The notes: generated from the letters alone by a model not told the origin. A stretch of DNA of 64,000 bases from Galeopsis tetrahit (GCA_963675135.1 OY776124.1:11794677-11858676); one strand, 5' to 3'. Shown: positions 19,791 through 33,690, counted from the first letter of the stretch. Made by a program: numbers and translations.

Positions 19791-20775
19791 TGATTTTATT
19801 TAACTTTAATTGATTTTTGAATTTTTGTGTTTAACAATTGGAGTGTATATAATATTTATGTGGTGTTAGTAGATTCATGTTAATGTTTTATTAATGTTTT
19901 ATTTGCGTTCTAACTTTTATAAAAATGTCGACAAGGCTTAATAAAAATTTCAAATTTGTTGGAAATGTAAGTATGCAACTCGTAGTGTAGAATAAATTGA
20001 GAATTCAAGATAAATGTTCAAATTATGTCATTTAATTTCTAAAATCTCCAAATTAATTTCCTCATTTAAGTTCCAAAATTTTAAAATTAAAAAATGTGGA
20101 GAAATTTTCATTTTATTTCCAGTAAGTTAAGGATCAGTATCCACAATTTCAATATACATCCTCTGTAATTCAATTTACATTCTCTTTGGTTAAATTTACA
20201 TCCTTTTATCGGAAAATTGAATTTTTTACCGGAATGTGTATTTTGAATTGGGGCTTCCGGAGCAACATGTATAAAAACTGCCAACAATGCTTTAAAAATA
20301 TAATTAAAAACAATAAATTAAACACGGCTAAAATGAATTAAAATATTAAAATAACGCAATCAAACGATTACAGAATAAAAACGTAGGACCTGAATTACTT
20401 TTTTTTTTTTTAATATTACTTGTACGTCATTCTATGTACATTTGTTAAATATATCTCAATTTTCCACAAAAAAATTTCATAATTAACGAACACTAGAATT
20501 TTCGATAATAAAATTAACTATCAATAATTAAAAATATTATTAAGATAAAAATATAACTTTAATTTGTTGTTAAAAGCTAAAAAGAGAATTAATATAAAAT
20601 GGAAGGAGTATAATATACTTGTGGCGCAAATATGGAAAAAGTAAAGAGAAACTTGTAACAAACATATAGAATTTACCCAGGAAGTAATACATCGAGCAAT
20701 TAAATTGATAGAAAAAACATAAAATATATAGAGAATTATAGTTTGGGATATTGTAACCAAATCATTACTATAATA
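19791..20775. other. AT-rich spacer; 3' flank of ATPase copy b
   Basis: I see no gene. At about 19880 the second copy (about 46268-46320) has a replacement with a net gain of 42 bp. Bases 20540-20700 are homologous to the 3' flank of the ATPase remnant in every array unit (for example 23770-23900). Confidence 0.5.
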
Positions 20776-22251
20776 TTAAGAAAAAGCTGCAGCAAAGTCA
20801 TCCATGGTAAGTGTAACCCAAGAATCTCCATCTGCACATTCAACATCAATCCTGGAATTCAAATTCTCTTTAGCTAAAAACAGCATCTCATTCACCATGC
20901 GTCCATTCGGGCTCAATTGCCAATAGTTTGAGACTCTCACTTTTTTAATGAGTTTAGCAAGAGCATTTATAGTGCACGAAGGGTGCAACTTAAATCCACG
21001 ATAAGGGCTATATTCTCCATCCTCATTGTTACACACCGACACCTTCATGTGAAGAATCTTGGCAAGTTGTTCACTAGTATAGTAATTTTCAAAATCGAAA
21101 ATGTTGTAAAGCCGACTACACAGTTCAGCATACTTGAATATTAAGGTCGCCGCTCTAGGATTCCCAGCAATTATAACCACTACTTGTTCACTGTCCATGA
21201 ATGGAATTATTGCCTTCATCTTTTCAACTTCATACGCAAAATCGAACCGTATTACGCAGTAATTCACAAGAAGAACGCCACCCGCGACTCTTTCAATCTA
21301 AGGAATTAATTGGGACAATTTTTTTAATTAATAATTACGTCTGCAAATATTGCACTTTAAGTCCTATTGGAATTTTTCAAAATCACTTTTTATCCCAAAG
21401 TTTCAAAATGGTCCCGTTTATTGCAGATTTGGTCATATCCGTTAGTTTTTAGATGAAAATCTTTACTTAAATTAAAAAATATCTTTAAAGCTAATACAGT
21501 AATAAATTATATATAATTAAAAATTAAAATCAATAGAATTTAGAATATTAATTTTTTTTACTCTATAATATAAAATTTTCACTAATTTATATAGTGTGAA
21601 TTTTTATTTTTTTTATGGAATTTGTATATATTCTTTTTTAACCCAAAAATCTGACTATAATTAAAAATTACTGAAAAATAATGCAGTGTAAATTCTAAAA
21701 TTTAAATAACTTTTGAAGTAATTTTTCGTATCAAATAAATTCAAAAAATTCAATTAAAAACGTAGGAATATATAATTACGTACCCATAAGCTTGGTATAT
21801 ATTTATCCAAATCCTCTGATTGCACTTCAGTTACTTTATCTTTTGGGAGTAATCCGATCATGTGCAGTAGTTTCGCCAGCATCCGAGCTACCATAGATTT
21901 GCCTGCAGATTAATTAATATCCATGATTAATTATATATGATTGAATAATAAATCAACAATTACAATATATCTAATTAATATAGAAACACATTCACTACCA
22001 TAACTTATAACTAGAGATCTAGTATTACCCGTTCCAGATTCTCCATGAAGGGCCAAGTGAGGTAGCTTAATCGGGCCTAAATTAAGGCCGAGGGCCCGAC
22101 GCCTCTGGTCCAGGAGCATTCCCCTTAAAAACTTGGAAAGCTCTAACTTAAGCGAATCCATTCCTACTATTTTGGATAATTCTTGGTCGATCTTATTCAT
22201 CATAACCTTTGTTTCAGTGCATGCAACCTTTTGTTTTCCTTGCTTTGCCAT
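20776..22251 (-). CDS. CfxQ/CbbX-like AAA+ ATPase, copy b (three exons, 287 aa predicted, Walker B lost)
   Basis: Exon 1 is 22251-22029 (ATG of MAKQGKQ), exon 2 is 21902-21784, exon 3 is 21297-20776. Introns begin GT and end AG, and the phases fit. Splicing of exons 1 and 2 restores a perfect P-loop GESGTGKS, strong support for the model. Exon 3 holds GGVLLVNYC where the family has GG-I-L-F-V-D-E-A-Y, so the Walker B Asp-Glu is Asn-Tyr. The pore-loop segment between exon 2 and Walker B is about seven residues short. The rest fits the family: VVVIIAGNP, an Arg-finger-like CSRLYNIFDF, YTSEQLAKILHMKV, GFKLHPSC, and a complete C-terminus. It probably binds but does not hydrolyse ATP, or is an early pseudogene. 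No ankyrin repeats or targeting signal are evident. Substrate is unknown. Confidence 0.65.
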
Positions 22252-22297
22252 TCCCACCTCCTCGTGCAATATTACAGCGTAGGGGAAAAAAAGAGAA

Positions 22298-22307
22298 TAT
22301 ATATATA
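22298..22307 (-). promoter_or_regulatory. TATA-like box upstream of ATPase copy b
   Basis: The minus strand reads TATATATATA about 50 bases before the ATG, with GATTGG (inverted CCAAT) just upstream. It could also be a chance AT repeat. Confidence 0.4.
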
Positions 22308-22856
22308 GCCAATCAAATTCAATTCATTAAATTCCCATTATTTAATTTGACTCATTGAAAACACAACACACTAAAGAAATACATTGAACATGTCTGGAGT
22401 ATAAGGGAAGATGATGAGTCAAACGCAATATTGGAAAATGAACAAGAGAATTAAATTCGCTGTTGTGTAACTTGTGTTAGATTAATATGGAGTATATTTA
22501 TTTAATAAGCTTTGGATAGATACAGTTTGACTTAGAATGTAACATAAGATTGAACCCTAGAAACACTTGGAAAATATGCGGTATGAGTGTTTCAGATGAT
22601 TGCTTGAATATGTTAGTTGGCGGGTGTCAAATCCAACAAATAATAAATCTGCTTAAACAAATATTAATTGTACAAAGGTTGAGAGGGTTCAATCCACAAA
22701 GATTGGTAATTAGATTTTATTCTTTTTGTACAAATATAGATACATATACAACTAATTAAAACAAATAACAACTGAAGTGAGGTAATTCAATGAACTAAAA
22801 AATATCATGATTGATATGTTACTTTATTGGAATGATCAATATTTCATCATTCCCAA
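22308..22856. other. AT-rich spacer between ATPase copy b and array 1
   Basis: I see no gene. Near the right end are several GGAATGATCA/TGATCATTCC-type words like those at the start of each array unit. Confidence 0.4.
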
Positions 22857-22866
22857 AATTAAACTT

Positions 22867-22884
22867 AATGAATGATCATTCATT
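22867..22884. repeat. 18-bp perfect palindrome at unit start
   Basis: AATGAATGATCATTCATT is its own reverse complement and is present near the left end of every unit. A related imperfect palindrome GGAATGATCATTC follows. Confidence 0.8.
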
Positions 22885-23924
22885 TTTTAAATGGAATGAT
22901 CATTCATAAAACTTAAGTAACGATCATTCCTTCCATACCGAATGGTTTTAAAATTTAATTTACATACTTTAAAATGATTCATATTTTCTAGATACAATTA
23001 ATATTTGAATTTTGTATTATAATTATAATTATTAATTTCATAACTGAGTTTAATTTTAAAATTGATGAAAATTTACTATGTGACTAAAAATGTATGAAAA
23101 AAGGACCGAAAGTGATATGATCTCATTTTTTCATGACCAAAAGTGCAGATTTTTAACGGTCGCGTGAATTTCATGCAATTTTCAGCCTTTAAAACCAAAG
23201 AAAATTTTTATAGGACTAAAAGTGTATATAAAGGACCGAAAGTGATTTGACCTCATTCTTATGGGACCAAACGTACAATTTTTCCCTTAAAATTGTATTA
23301 CTCCCTTAGTTTTTTATTAAGTTTTTTTCACTATTTTCATAATACGTGTTATTCTTTTTTTTTTTTTAAATATTTTAATTTTAAAATATTTAAATTTTCA
23401 CAAATCTTTGGTCCAATTCTGACCCTTAATAAATACTGTGACTTTGCAGTATTTGATTAATCACAATTCTATATATTCCATTTACTATAAAACTTCTAGG
23501 GAATTCATTAGAGGAATGTTTCCAATCAAAATAGTTTGTTCTTACATTTTCATATTGATTTTCAAAATTAATCCCACGGATACATATAATTTCGAAGAAT
23601 ATGTGAGTGATTCATATACAACATTTCTTTCCTTTATCAAAGCTTCTACCAACTAATATCTTTCCAAAAATAATTGAAATTCGATTTCATGATCCGTATC
23701 TTCAATTTTCGAAAACTTGTAACTTCTGTCAAATACCAATTAAAGTATACTTGTTTGCATTTTCGATACCAAAATACAAACTTAATTTGTTGTTAAAAGC
23801 TAAAAAAGAATTAATATAAAATAGGAGTATAATAGAATAAACGCATAAAATATCGAAGAAGTAGAGAGAAATTTTTGAAACAATACATTTCAAAAAAGCA
23901 TTCAAAAATTAAATTCATAGTAAA

Positions 23925-24392
23925 AACATCAATCCTTGAATCCAAATTCTCTTTAGTTTTTACCAGCATCTCATCCACCATGTGTCCATTCTCCCTTGTT
24001 TGCCACTAACTTGAGCCTCTTACTTTATCAATAAGTTTAGCAAGAGCATCTGTTGTGCACAAAGGGTGCAACTTAAATCCAAAAAAAGGACTATTTTCGT
24101 CATTATTAGACACCTTAAAGTGAAGAATCTTGGCAACTTCTTCACTAGTGTAAGCCGTAGGGTTCAAATTTGAAAATGTTGGAAACCCGTGCGATTACTC
24201 AGTTCATCATACTTTGAAATTAAGGGCCCCAATGCTTCAGGAAATCCAGAAATTATAACCACAACGTTTCCATTGTCCATGAATGGAATTATTGCCTTAA
24301 TCTCTTTAACTTCAGAAGGATCATACGTAAAATTGGACCATTTTACACAGTTATTCGATCACCAGCAGAATGCCACCTGCAGCCCTGTCCAA
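23925..24392 (-). pseudogene. Decayed exon 3 of CfxQ-like ATPase copy c (in every unit)
   Basis: The minus strand from the TTTCTAG acceptor at 24393 gives DRAAGGILLVIE and then a stop, at the Walker B site. A 4-base insertion relative to copy a causes this. Further on are KAIIPFMD, VVIISGFPEALGPLISKYDEL and fragments of the C-terminal part in shifted frames, including KLHPLC. The same remnant sits at the equivalent place in each full unit. In the truncated last units it is cut by the macro-junctions. It is non-coding as read. The gene lost exons 1 and 2 when the unit formed. Confidence 0.75.
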
Positions 24393-24458
24393 CTAGAAAC
24401 CATATAAACATATATAGTTGTGTAAATTAATTGATTAACGTACATATACATAATTTGC

Positions 24459-24960
24459 AAGAAAAAATTATTTACATCACCTAACTTTCAACATTTATTG
24501 AAAAACGTCCGAAAAGATAAATTTTTAAATTAAATCCCATAATATCATAAAATGCTTTTATGTCCCATAACTTTGTAAATTGGTTAATTTACGTCTCAAA
24601 AAAGATAAAAATTAATTTACGTCTCATAATTTCGTAAATTGGTTAATATTCGTATTTTTTCTTCATTATGCAAATTACAAATAGTGACTTGAAATATTAT
24701 TTTTATTCCATGACCACTGTTTTTTCACACTATACAAGTCGAGTTCGGCGACGTTACAACTTCTATAGATTTTTCATAACTTCTTTGCAGACTTGAAAAA
24801 AACGTGAGTGGAATGATGCTATTTTTGTGTATCCACATAAAAAATTGAACGTAAACTAAGTAATTTACAAATTTACAAAACGTAAATTAAATTTTTATCT
24901 TTTTTAGGACGTTTTTTAAAAAATGTTAAAGTTAAAGAAACGTAAATAATTTTTTCCTCT
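24459..24960. mobile_element. MITE inside each array unit (502 bp in unit 1)
   Basis: The left end AAAAAATTATTTACATC... and right end ...GTAAATAATTTTTTCC are inverted repeats over about 70 bases, including AAAACGTCC/GGACGTTTT blocks. Flanks are ATAATTTGC and ATAGTTTGC, a 9-bp near-duplication typical of Mutator-like elements. The same insertion is in ATPase copy a but not in copy b. Confidence 0.6.
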
Positions 24961-25023
24961 ATAGTTTGCTAATGTTTTTGAATAATTTAAATATAAACTG
25001 AGAGGGAATGCATAAATATATAT

Positions 25024-27190
25024 AATTAAACTTAATGAATGATCATTCATTTTTTAAATGGAATGATCATTCATAAAACTTAAGTAACGATCATTCCTTC
25101 CATACCGAATGGTTTTAAAATTTAATTTACATACTTTAAAATGATTCATATTTTCTAGATACAATTAATATTTGAATTTTGTATTATAATTATAATTATT
25201 AATTTCATAACTGAGTTTAATTTTAAAATTGATGAAAATTTACTATGTGACTAAAAATGTATGAAAAAAGGACCGAAAGTGATATGATCTCATTTTTTCA
25301 TGACCAAAAGTGCAGATTTTTAACGGTCGCGTGAATTTCATGCAATTTTCAGCCTTTAAAACCAAAGAAAAATTTTATAGGACTAAAAGTGTATATAAAG
25401 GACCGAAAGTGATTTGACCTCATTCTTATGGGACCAAACGTACAATTTTTCCCTTAAAATTGTATTACTCCCTTAGTTTTTTATTAAGTTTTTTTCACTA
25501 TTTTCATAATACGTGTTATTCTTTTTTTTTTTTTAAATATTTTAATTTTAAAATATTTAAATTTTCACAAATCTTTGGTCCAATTCTGACCCTTAATAAA
25601 TACTGTGACTTTGCAGTATTTGATTAATCACAATTCTATATATTCCATTTACTATAAAACTTCTAGGGAATTCATTAGAGGAATGTTTCCAATCAAAATA
25701 GTTTGTTCTTACATTTTCATATTGATTTTCAAAATTAATCCCACGGATACATATAATTTCGAAGAATATGTGAGTGATTCATATACAACATTTCTTTCCT
25801 TTATCAAAGCTTCTACCAACTAATATCTTTCCAAAAATAATTGAAATTCGATTTCATGATCCGTATCTTCAATTTTCGAAAACTTGTAACTTCTGTCAAA
25901 TACCAATTAAAGTATACTTGTTTGCATTTTCGATACCAAAATACAAACTTAATTTGTTGTTAAAAGCTAAAAAAGAATTAATATAAAATAGGAGTATAAT
26001 AGAATAAACGCATAAAATATCGAAGAAGTAGAGAGAAATTTTTGAAACAATACATTTCAAAAAAGCATTCAAAAATTAAATTCATAGTAAAAACATCAAT
26101 CCTTGAATCCAAATTCTCTTTAGTTTTTACCAGCATCTCATCCACCATGTGTCCATTCTCCCTTGTTTGCCACTAACTTGAGCCTCTTACTTTATCAATA
26201 AGTTTAGCAAGAGCATCTGTTGTGCACAAAGGGTGCAACTTAAATCCAAAAAAAGGACTATTTTCGTCATTATTAGACACCTTAAAGTGAAGAATCTTGG
26301 CAACTTCTTCACTAGTGTAAGCCGTAGGGTTCAAATTTGAAAATGTTGGAAACCCGTGCGATTACTCAGTTCATCATACTTTGAAATTAAGGGCCCCAAT
26401 GCTTCAGGAAATCCAGAAATTATAACCACAACGTTTCCATTGTCCATGAATGGAATTATTGCCTTAATCTCTTTAACTTCAGAAGGATCATACGTAAAAT
26501 TGGACCATTTTACACAGTTATTCGATCACCAGCAGAATGCCACCTGCAGCCCTGTCCAACTAGAAACCATATAAACATATATAGTTGTGTAAATTAATTG
26601 ATTAACGTACATATACATAATTTGCAAGAAAAAATTATTTACATCACCTAACTTTCAACATTTATTGAAAAACGTCCGAAAAGATAAATTTTTAAATTAA
26701 ATCCCATAATATCATAAAATGCTTTTATGTCCCATAACTTTGTAAATTGGTTAATTTACGTCTCAAAAAAGATAAAAATTAATTTACGTCTCATAATTTC
26801 GTAAATTGGTTAATATTCGTATTTTTTCTTCATTATGCAAATTACAAATAGTGACTTGAAATATTATTTTTATTCCATGACCACTGTTTTTTCACACTAT
26901 ACAAGTCGAGTTCGGCGACGTTACAACTTCTATAGATTTTTCATAACTTCTTTGCAGACTTGAAAAAAACGTGAGTGGAATGATGCTATTTTTGTGTATC
27001 CACATAAAAAATTGAACGTAAACTAAGTAATTTACAAATTTACAAAACGTAAATTAAATTTTTATCTTTTTTAGGACGTTTTTTAAAAAATGTTAAAGTT
27101 AAAGAAACGTAAATAATTTTTTCCTCTATAGTTTGCTAATGTTTTTGAATAATTTAAATATAAACTGAGAGGGAATGCATAAATATATAT
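25024..27190. repeat. Array 1 unit 2
   Basis: Full unit of 2167 bp, close to the consensus. Decayed exon 3 is at about 26092-26559. Confidence 0.9.
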
Positions 27191-29356
27191 AATTAAACTT
27201 AATGAATGATCATTCATTTTTTAAATGGAATGATCATTCATAAAACTTAAGTAACGATCATTCCTTCCATACCGAATGGTTTTAAAATTTAATTTACATA
27301 CTTTAAAATGATTCATATTTTCTAGATACAATTAATATTTGAATTTTGTATTATAATTATAATTATTAATTTCATAACTGAGTTTAATTTTAAAATTGAT
27401 GAAAATTTACTATGTGACTAAAAATGTATGAAAAAAGGACCGAAAGTGATATGATCTCATTTTTTCATGACCAAAAGTGCAGATTTTTAACGGTCGCGTG
27501 AATTTCATGCAATTTTCAGCCTTTAAAACCAAAGAAAAATTTTATAGGACTAAAAGTGTATATAAAGGACCGAAAGTGATTTGACCTCATTCTTATGGGA
27601 CCAAACGTACAATTTTTCCCTTAAAATTGTATTACTCCCTTAGTTTTTTATTAAGTTTTTTTTACTATTTTCATAATACGTGTTATTCTTTTTTTTTTTT
27701 AAATATTTTAATTTTAAAATATTTAAATTTTCACAAATCTTTGGTCCAATTCTGACCCTTAATAAATACTGTGACTTTGCAGTATTTGATTAATCACAAT
27801 TCTATATATTCCATTTACTATAAAACTTCTAGGGAATTCATTAGAGGAATGTTTCCAATCAAAATAGTTTGTTCTTACATTTTCATATTGATTTTCAAAA
27901 TTAATCCCACGGATACATATAATTTCGAAGAATATGTGAGTGATTCATATACAACATTTCTTTCCTTTATCAAAGCTTCTACCAACTAATATCTTTCCAA
28001 AAATAATTGAAATTCGATTTCATGATCCGTATCTTCAATTTTCGAAAACTTGTAACTTCTGTCAAATACCAATTAAAGTATACTTGTTTGCATTTTCGAT
28101 ACCAAAATACAAACTTAATTTGTTGTTAAAAGCTAAAAAAGAATTAATATAAAATAGGAGTATAATAGAATAAACGCATAAAATATCGAAGAAGTAGAGA
28201 GAAATTTTTGAAACAATACATTTCAAAAAAGCATTCAAAAATTAAATTCATAGTAAAAACATCAATCCTTGAATCCAAATTCTCTTTAGTTTTTACCAGC
28301 ATCTCATCCACCATGTGTCCATTCTCCCTTGTTTGCCACTAACTTGAGCCTCTTACTTTATCAATAAGTTTAGCAAGAGCATCTGTTGTGCACAAAGGGT
28401 GCAACTTAAATCCAAAAAAAGGACTATTTTCGTCATTATTAGACACCTTAAAGTGAAGAATCTTGGCAACTTCTTCACTAGTGTAAGCCGTAGGGTTCAA
28501 ATTTGAAAATGTTGGAAACCCGTGCGATTACTCAGTTCATCATACTTTGAAATTAAGGGCCCCAATGCTTCAGGAAATCCAGAAATTATAACCACAACGT
28601 TTCCATTGTCCATGAATGGAATTATTGCCTTAATCTCTTTAACTTCAGAAGGATCATACGTAAAATTGGACCATTTTACACAGTTATTCGATCACCAGCA
28701 GAATGCCACCTGCAGCCCTGTCCAACTAGAAACCATATAAACATATATAGTTGTGTAAATTAATTGATTAACGTACATATACATAATTTGCAAGAAAAAA
28801 TTATTTACATCACCTAACTTTCAACATTTATTGAAAAACGTCCGAAAAGATAAATTTTTAAATTAAATCCCATAATATCATAAAATGCTTTTATGTCCCA
28901 TAACTTTGTAAATTGGTTAATTTTCGTCTCAAAAAAGATAAAAATTAATTTACGTCTCATAATTTCGTAAATTGGTTAATATTCGTATTTTTTCTTCATT
29001 ATGCAAATTACAAATAGTGACTTGAAATATTATTTTTATTCCATGACCACTGTTTTTTCACACTATACAAGTCGAGTTCGGCGACGTTACAACTTCTATA
29101 GATTTTTCATAACTTCTTTGCAGACTTGAAAAAAACGTGAGTGGAATGATGCTATTTTTGTGTATCCACATAAAAAATTGAACGTAAACTAAGTAATTTA
29201 CAAATTTACAAAACGTAAATTAAATTTTTATCTTTTTTAGGACGTTTTTTAAAAAATGTTAAAGTTAAAGAAACGTAAATAATTTTTTCCTCTATAGTTT
29301 GCTAATGTTTTTGAATAATTTAAATATAAACTGAGAGGGAATGCATAAATATATAT
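27191..29356. repeat. Array 1 unit 3
   Basis: Full unit. Private changes: TTTACTATTTTC near 27661 (T for C) and ATTTTCGTCTC near 28922 (T for A). Confidence 0.9.
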
Positions 29357-31524
29357 AATTAAACTTAATGAATGATCATTCATTTTTTAAATGGAATGAT
29401 CATTCATAAAACTTAAGTAACGATCATTCCTTCCATACCGAATGGTTTTAAAATTTAATTTACATACTTTAAAATGATTCATATTTTCTAGATACAATTA
29501 ATATTTGAATTTTGTATTATAATTATAATTATTAATTTCATAACTGAGTTTAATTTTAAAATTGATGAAAATTTACTATGTGACTAAAAATGTATGAAAA
29601 AAGGACCGAAAGTGATATGATCTCATTTTTTCATGACCAAAAGTGCAGATTTTTAACGGTCGCGTGAATTTCATGCAATTTTCAGCCTTTAAAACCAAAG
29701 AAAAATTTTATAGGACTAAAAGTGTATATAAAGGACCGAAAGTGATTTGACCTCATTCTTATGGGACCAAACGTACAATTTTTCCCTTAAAATTGTATTA
29801 CTCCCTTAGTTTTTTATTAAGTTTTTTTCACTATTTTCATAATACGTGTTATTCTTTTTTTTTTTTTTAAATATTTTAATTTTAAAATATTTAAATTTTC
29901 ACAAATCTTTGGTCCAATTCTGACCCTTAATAAATACTGTGACTTTGCAGTATTTGATTAATCACAATTCTATATATTCCATTTACTATAAAACTTCTAG
30001 GGAATTCATTAGAGGAATGTTTCCAATCAAAATAGTTTGTTCTTACATTTTCATATTGATTTTCAAAATTAATCCCACGGATACATATAATTTCGAAGAA
30101 TATGTGAGTGATTCATATACAACATTTCTTTCCTTTATCAAAGCTTCTACCAACTAATATCTTTCCAAAAATAATTGAAATTCGATTTCATGATCCGTAT
30201 CTTCAATTTTCGAAAACTTGTAACTTCTGTCAAATACCAATTAAAGTATACTTGTTTGCATTTTCGATACCAAAATACAAACTTAATTTGTTGTTAAAAG
30301 CTAAAAAAGAATTAATATAAAATAGGAGTATAATAGAATAAACGCATAAAATATCGAAGAAGTAGAGAGAAATTTTTGAAACAATACATTTCAAAAAAGC
30401 ATTCAAAAATTAAATTCATAGTAAAAACATCAATCCTTGAATCCAAATTCTCTTTAGTTTTTACCAGCATCTCATCCACCATGTGTCCATTCTCCCTTGT
30501 TTGCCACTAACTTGAGCCTCTTACTTTATCAATAAGTTTAGCAAGAGCATCTGTTGTGCACAAAGGGTGCAACTTAAATCCAAAAAAAGGACTATTTTCG
30601 TCATTATTAGACACCTTAAAGTGAAGAATCTTGGCAACTTCTTCACTAGTGTAAGCCGTAGGGTTCAAATTTGAAAATGTTGGAAACCCGTGCGATTACT
30701 CAGTTCATCATACTTTGAAATTAAGGGCCCCAATGCTTCAGGAAATCCAGAAATTATAACCACAACGTTTCCATTGTCCATGAATGGAATTATTGCCTTA
30801 ATCTCTTTAACTTCAGAAGGATCATACGTAAAATTGGACCATTTTACACAGTTATTCGATCACCAGCAGAATGCCACCTGCAGCCCTGTCCAACTAGAAA
30901 CCATATAAACATATATAGTTGTGTAAATTAATTGATTAACGTACATATACATAACTTGCAAGAAAAAATTATTTACATCACCTAACTTTCAACATTTATT
31001 GAAAAACGTCCGAAAAGATAAATTTTTAAATTAAATCCCATAATATCATAAAATGCTTTTATGTCCCATAACTTTGTAAATTGGTTAATTTACGTCTCAA
31101 AAAAGATAAAGATTAATTTAGGTCTCATAATTTCGTAAATTGGTTAATATTCGTATTTTTTCTTCATTATGCAAATTACAAATAGTGACTTGAAATATTA
31201 TTTTTATTCCATGACCACTGTTTTTTCACACTATACAAGTCGAGTTCGGCGACGTTACAACTTCTATAGATTTTTCATAACTTCTTTGCAGACTTGAAAA
31301 AAACGTGAGTGGAATGATGCTATTTTTGTGTATCCACATAAAAAATTGAACGTAAACTAAGTAATTTACAAATTTACAAAACGTAAATTAAATTTTTATC
31401 TTTTTTAGGACGTTTTTTAAAAAATGTTAAAGTTAAAGAAACGTAAATAATTTTTTCCTCTATAGTTTGCTAATGTTTTTGAATAATTTAAATATAAACT
31501 GAGAGGGAATGCATAAATATATAT
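29357..31524. repeat. Array 1 unit 4
   Basis: Full unit with a longer T-run near 29856. Private changes: ACTTGCAAG near 30955, GATAAAGATT near 31106 and TTAGGTCTC near 31120. Confidence 0.9.
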
Positions 31525-33690
31525 AATTAAACTTAATGAATGATCATTCATTTTTTAAATGGAATGATCATTCATAAAACTTAAGTAACGATCATTCCTT
31601 CCATACCGAATGGTTTTAAAATTTAATTTACATACTTTAAAATGATTCATATTTTCTAGATACAATTAATATTTGAATTTTGTATTATAATTATAATTAT
31701 TAATTTCATAACTGAGTTTAATTTTAAAATTGATGAAAATTTACTATGTGACTAAAAATGTATGAAAAAAGGACCGAAAGTGATATGATCTCATTTTTTC
31801 ATGACCAAAAGTGCAGATTTTTAACGGTCGCGTGAATTTCATGCAATTTTCAGCCTTTAAAACCAAAGAAAAATTTTATAGGACTAAAAGTGTATATAAA
31901 GGACCGAAAGTGATTTGACCTCATTCTTATGGGACCAAACGTACAATTTTTCCCTTAAAATTGTATTACTCCCTTAGTTTTTTATTAAGTTTTTTTCACT
32001 ATTTTCATAATACGTGTTATTCTTTTTTTTTTTTAAATATTTTAATTTTAAAATATTTAAATTTTCACAAATCTTTGGTCCAATTCTGACCCTTAATAAA
32101 TACTGTGACTTTGCAGTATTTGATTAATCACAATTCTATATATTCCATTTACTATAAAACTTCTAGGGAATTCATTAGAGGAATGTTTCCAATCAAAATA
32201 GTTTGTTCTTACATTTTCATATTGATTTTCAAAATTAATCCCACGGATACATATAATTTCGAAGAATATGTGAGTGATTCATATACAACATTTCTTTCCT
32301 TTATCAAAGCTTCTACCAACTAATATCTTTCCAAAAATAATTGAAATTCGATTTCATGATCCGTATCTTCAATTTTCGAAAACTTGTAACTTCTGTCAAA
32401 TACCAATTAAAGTATACTTGTTTGCATTTTCGATACCAAAATACAAACTTAATTTGTTGTTAAAAGCTAAAAAAGAATTAATATAAAATAGGAGTATAAT
32501 AGAATAAACGCATAAAATATCGAAGAAGTAGAGAGAAATTTTTGAAACAATACATTTCAAAAAAGCATTCAAAAATTAAATTCATAGTAAAAACATCAAT
32601 CCTTGAATCCAAATTCTCTTTAGTTTTTACCAGCATCTCATCCACCATGTGTCCATTCTCCCTTGTTTGCCACTAACTTGAGCCTCTTACTTTATCAATA
32701 AGTTTAGCAAGAGCATCTGTTGTGCACAAAGGGTGCAACTTAAATCCAAAAAAAGGACTATTTTCGTCATTATTAGACACCTTAAAGTGAAGAATCTTGG
32801 CAACTTCTTCACTAGTGTAAGCCGTAGGGTTCAAATTTGAAAATGTTGGAAACCCGTGCGATTACTCAGTTCATCATACTTTGAAATTAAGGGCCCCAAT
32901 GCTTCAGGAAATCCAGAAATTATAACCACAACGTTTCCATTGTCCATGAATGGAATTATTGCCTTAATCTCTTTAACTTCAGAAGGATCATACGTAAAAT
33001 TGGACCATTTTACACAGTTATTCGATCACCAGCAGAATGCCACCTGCAGCCCTGTCCAACTAGAAACCATATAAACATATATAGTTGTGTAAATTAATTG
33101 ATTAACGTACATATACATAATTTGCAAGAAAAAATTATTTACATCACCTAACTTTCAACATTTATTGAAAAACGTCCGAAAAGATAAATTTTTAAATTAA
33201 ATCCCATAATATCATAAAATGCTTTTATGTCCCATAACTTTGTAAATTGGTTAATTTACGTCTCAAAAAAGATAAAAATTAATTTACGTCTCATAATTTC
33301 GTAAATTGGTTAATATTCGTATTTTTTCTTCATTATGCAAATTACAAATAGTGACTTGAAATATTATTTTTATTCCATGACCACTGTTTTTTCACACTAT
33401 ACAAGTCGAGTTCGGCGACGTTACAACTTCTATAGATTTTTCATAACTTCTTTGCAGACTTGAAAAAAACGTGAGTGGAATGATGCTATTTTTGTGTATC
33501 CACATAAAAAATTGAACGTAAACTAAGTAATTTACAAATTTACAAAACGTAAATTAAATTTTTATCTTTTTTAGGACGTTTTTTAAAAAATGTTAAAGTT
33601 AAAGAAACGTAAATAATTTTTTCCTCTATAGTTTGCTAATGTTTTTGAATAATTTAAATATAAACTGAGAGGGAATGCATAAATATATAT
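31525..33690. repeat. Array 1 unit 5
   Basis: Full unit, close to the consensus. Confidence 0.9.

Larger units (their letters stand above)
22857..25023. repeat. Array 1 unit 1
   Basis: First unit. Its left edge joins unique DNA at ...CCCAA|AATTAAAC. It carries a private change near 23210 (GAAAATTTTTATAGG instead of GAAAAATTTTATAGG). Confidence 0.9.

Noticed and set aside
22550..22759. Small plus-strand open frame of 69 codons
   Set aside because: It has no recognisable domain and sits in an AT-rich spacer. Its duplicate is identical only because of the macro-duplication.
23438..24407. Small frames of 68-72 residues repeated in every 2.17-kb unit
   Set aside because: They start at GTG or TTG codons, overlap each other or oppose the ATPase remnant, and show no domain. 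They recur only because the DNA is repeated.
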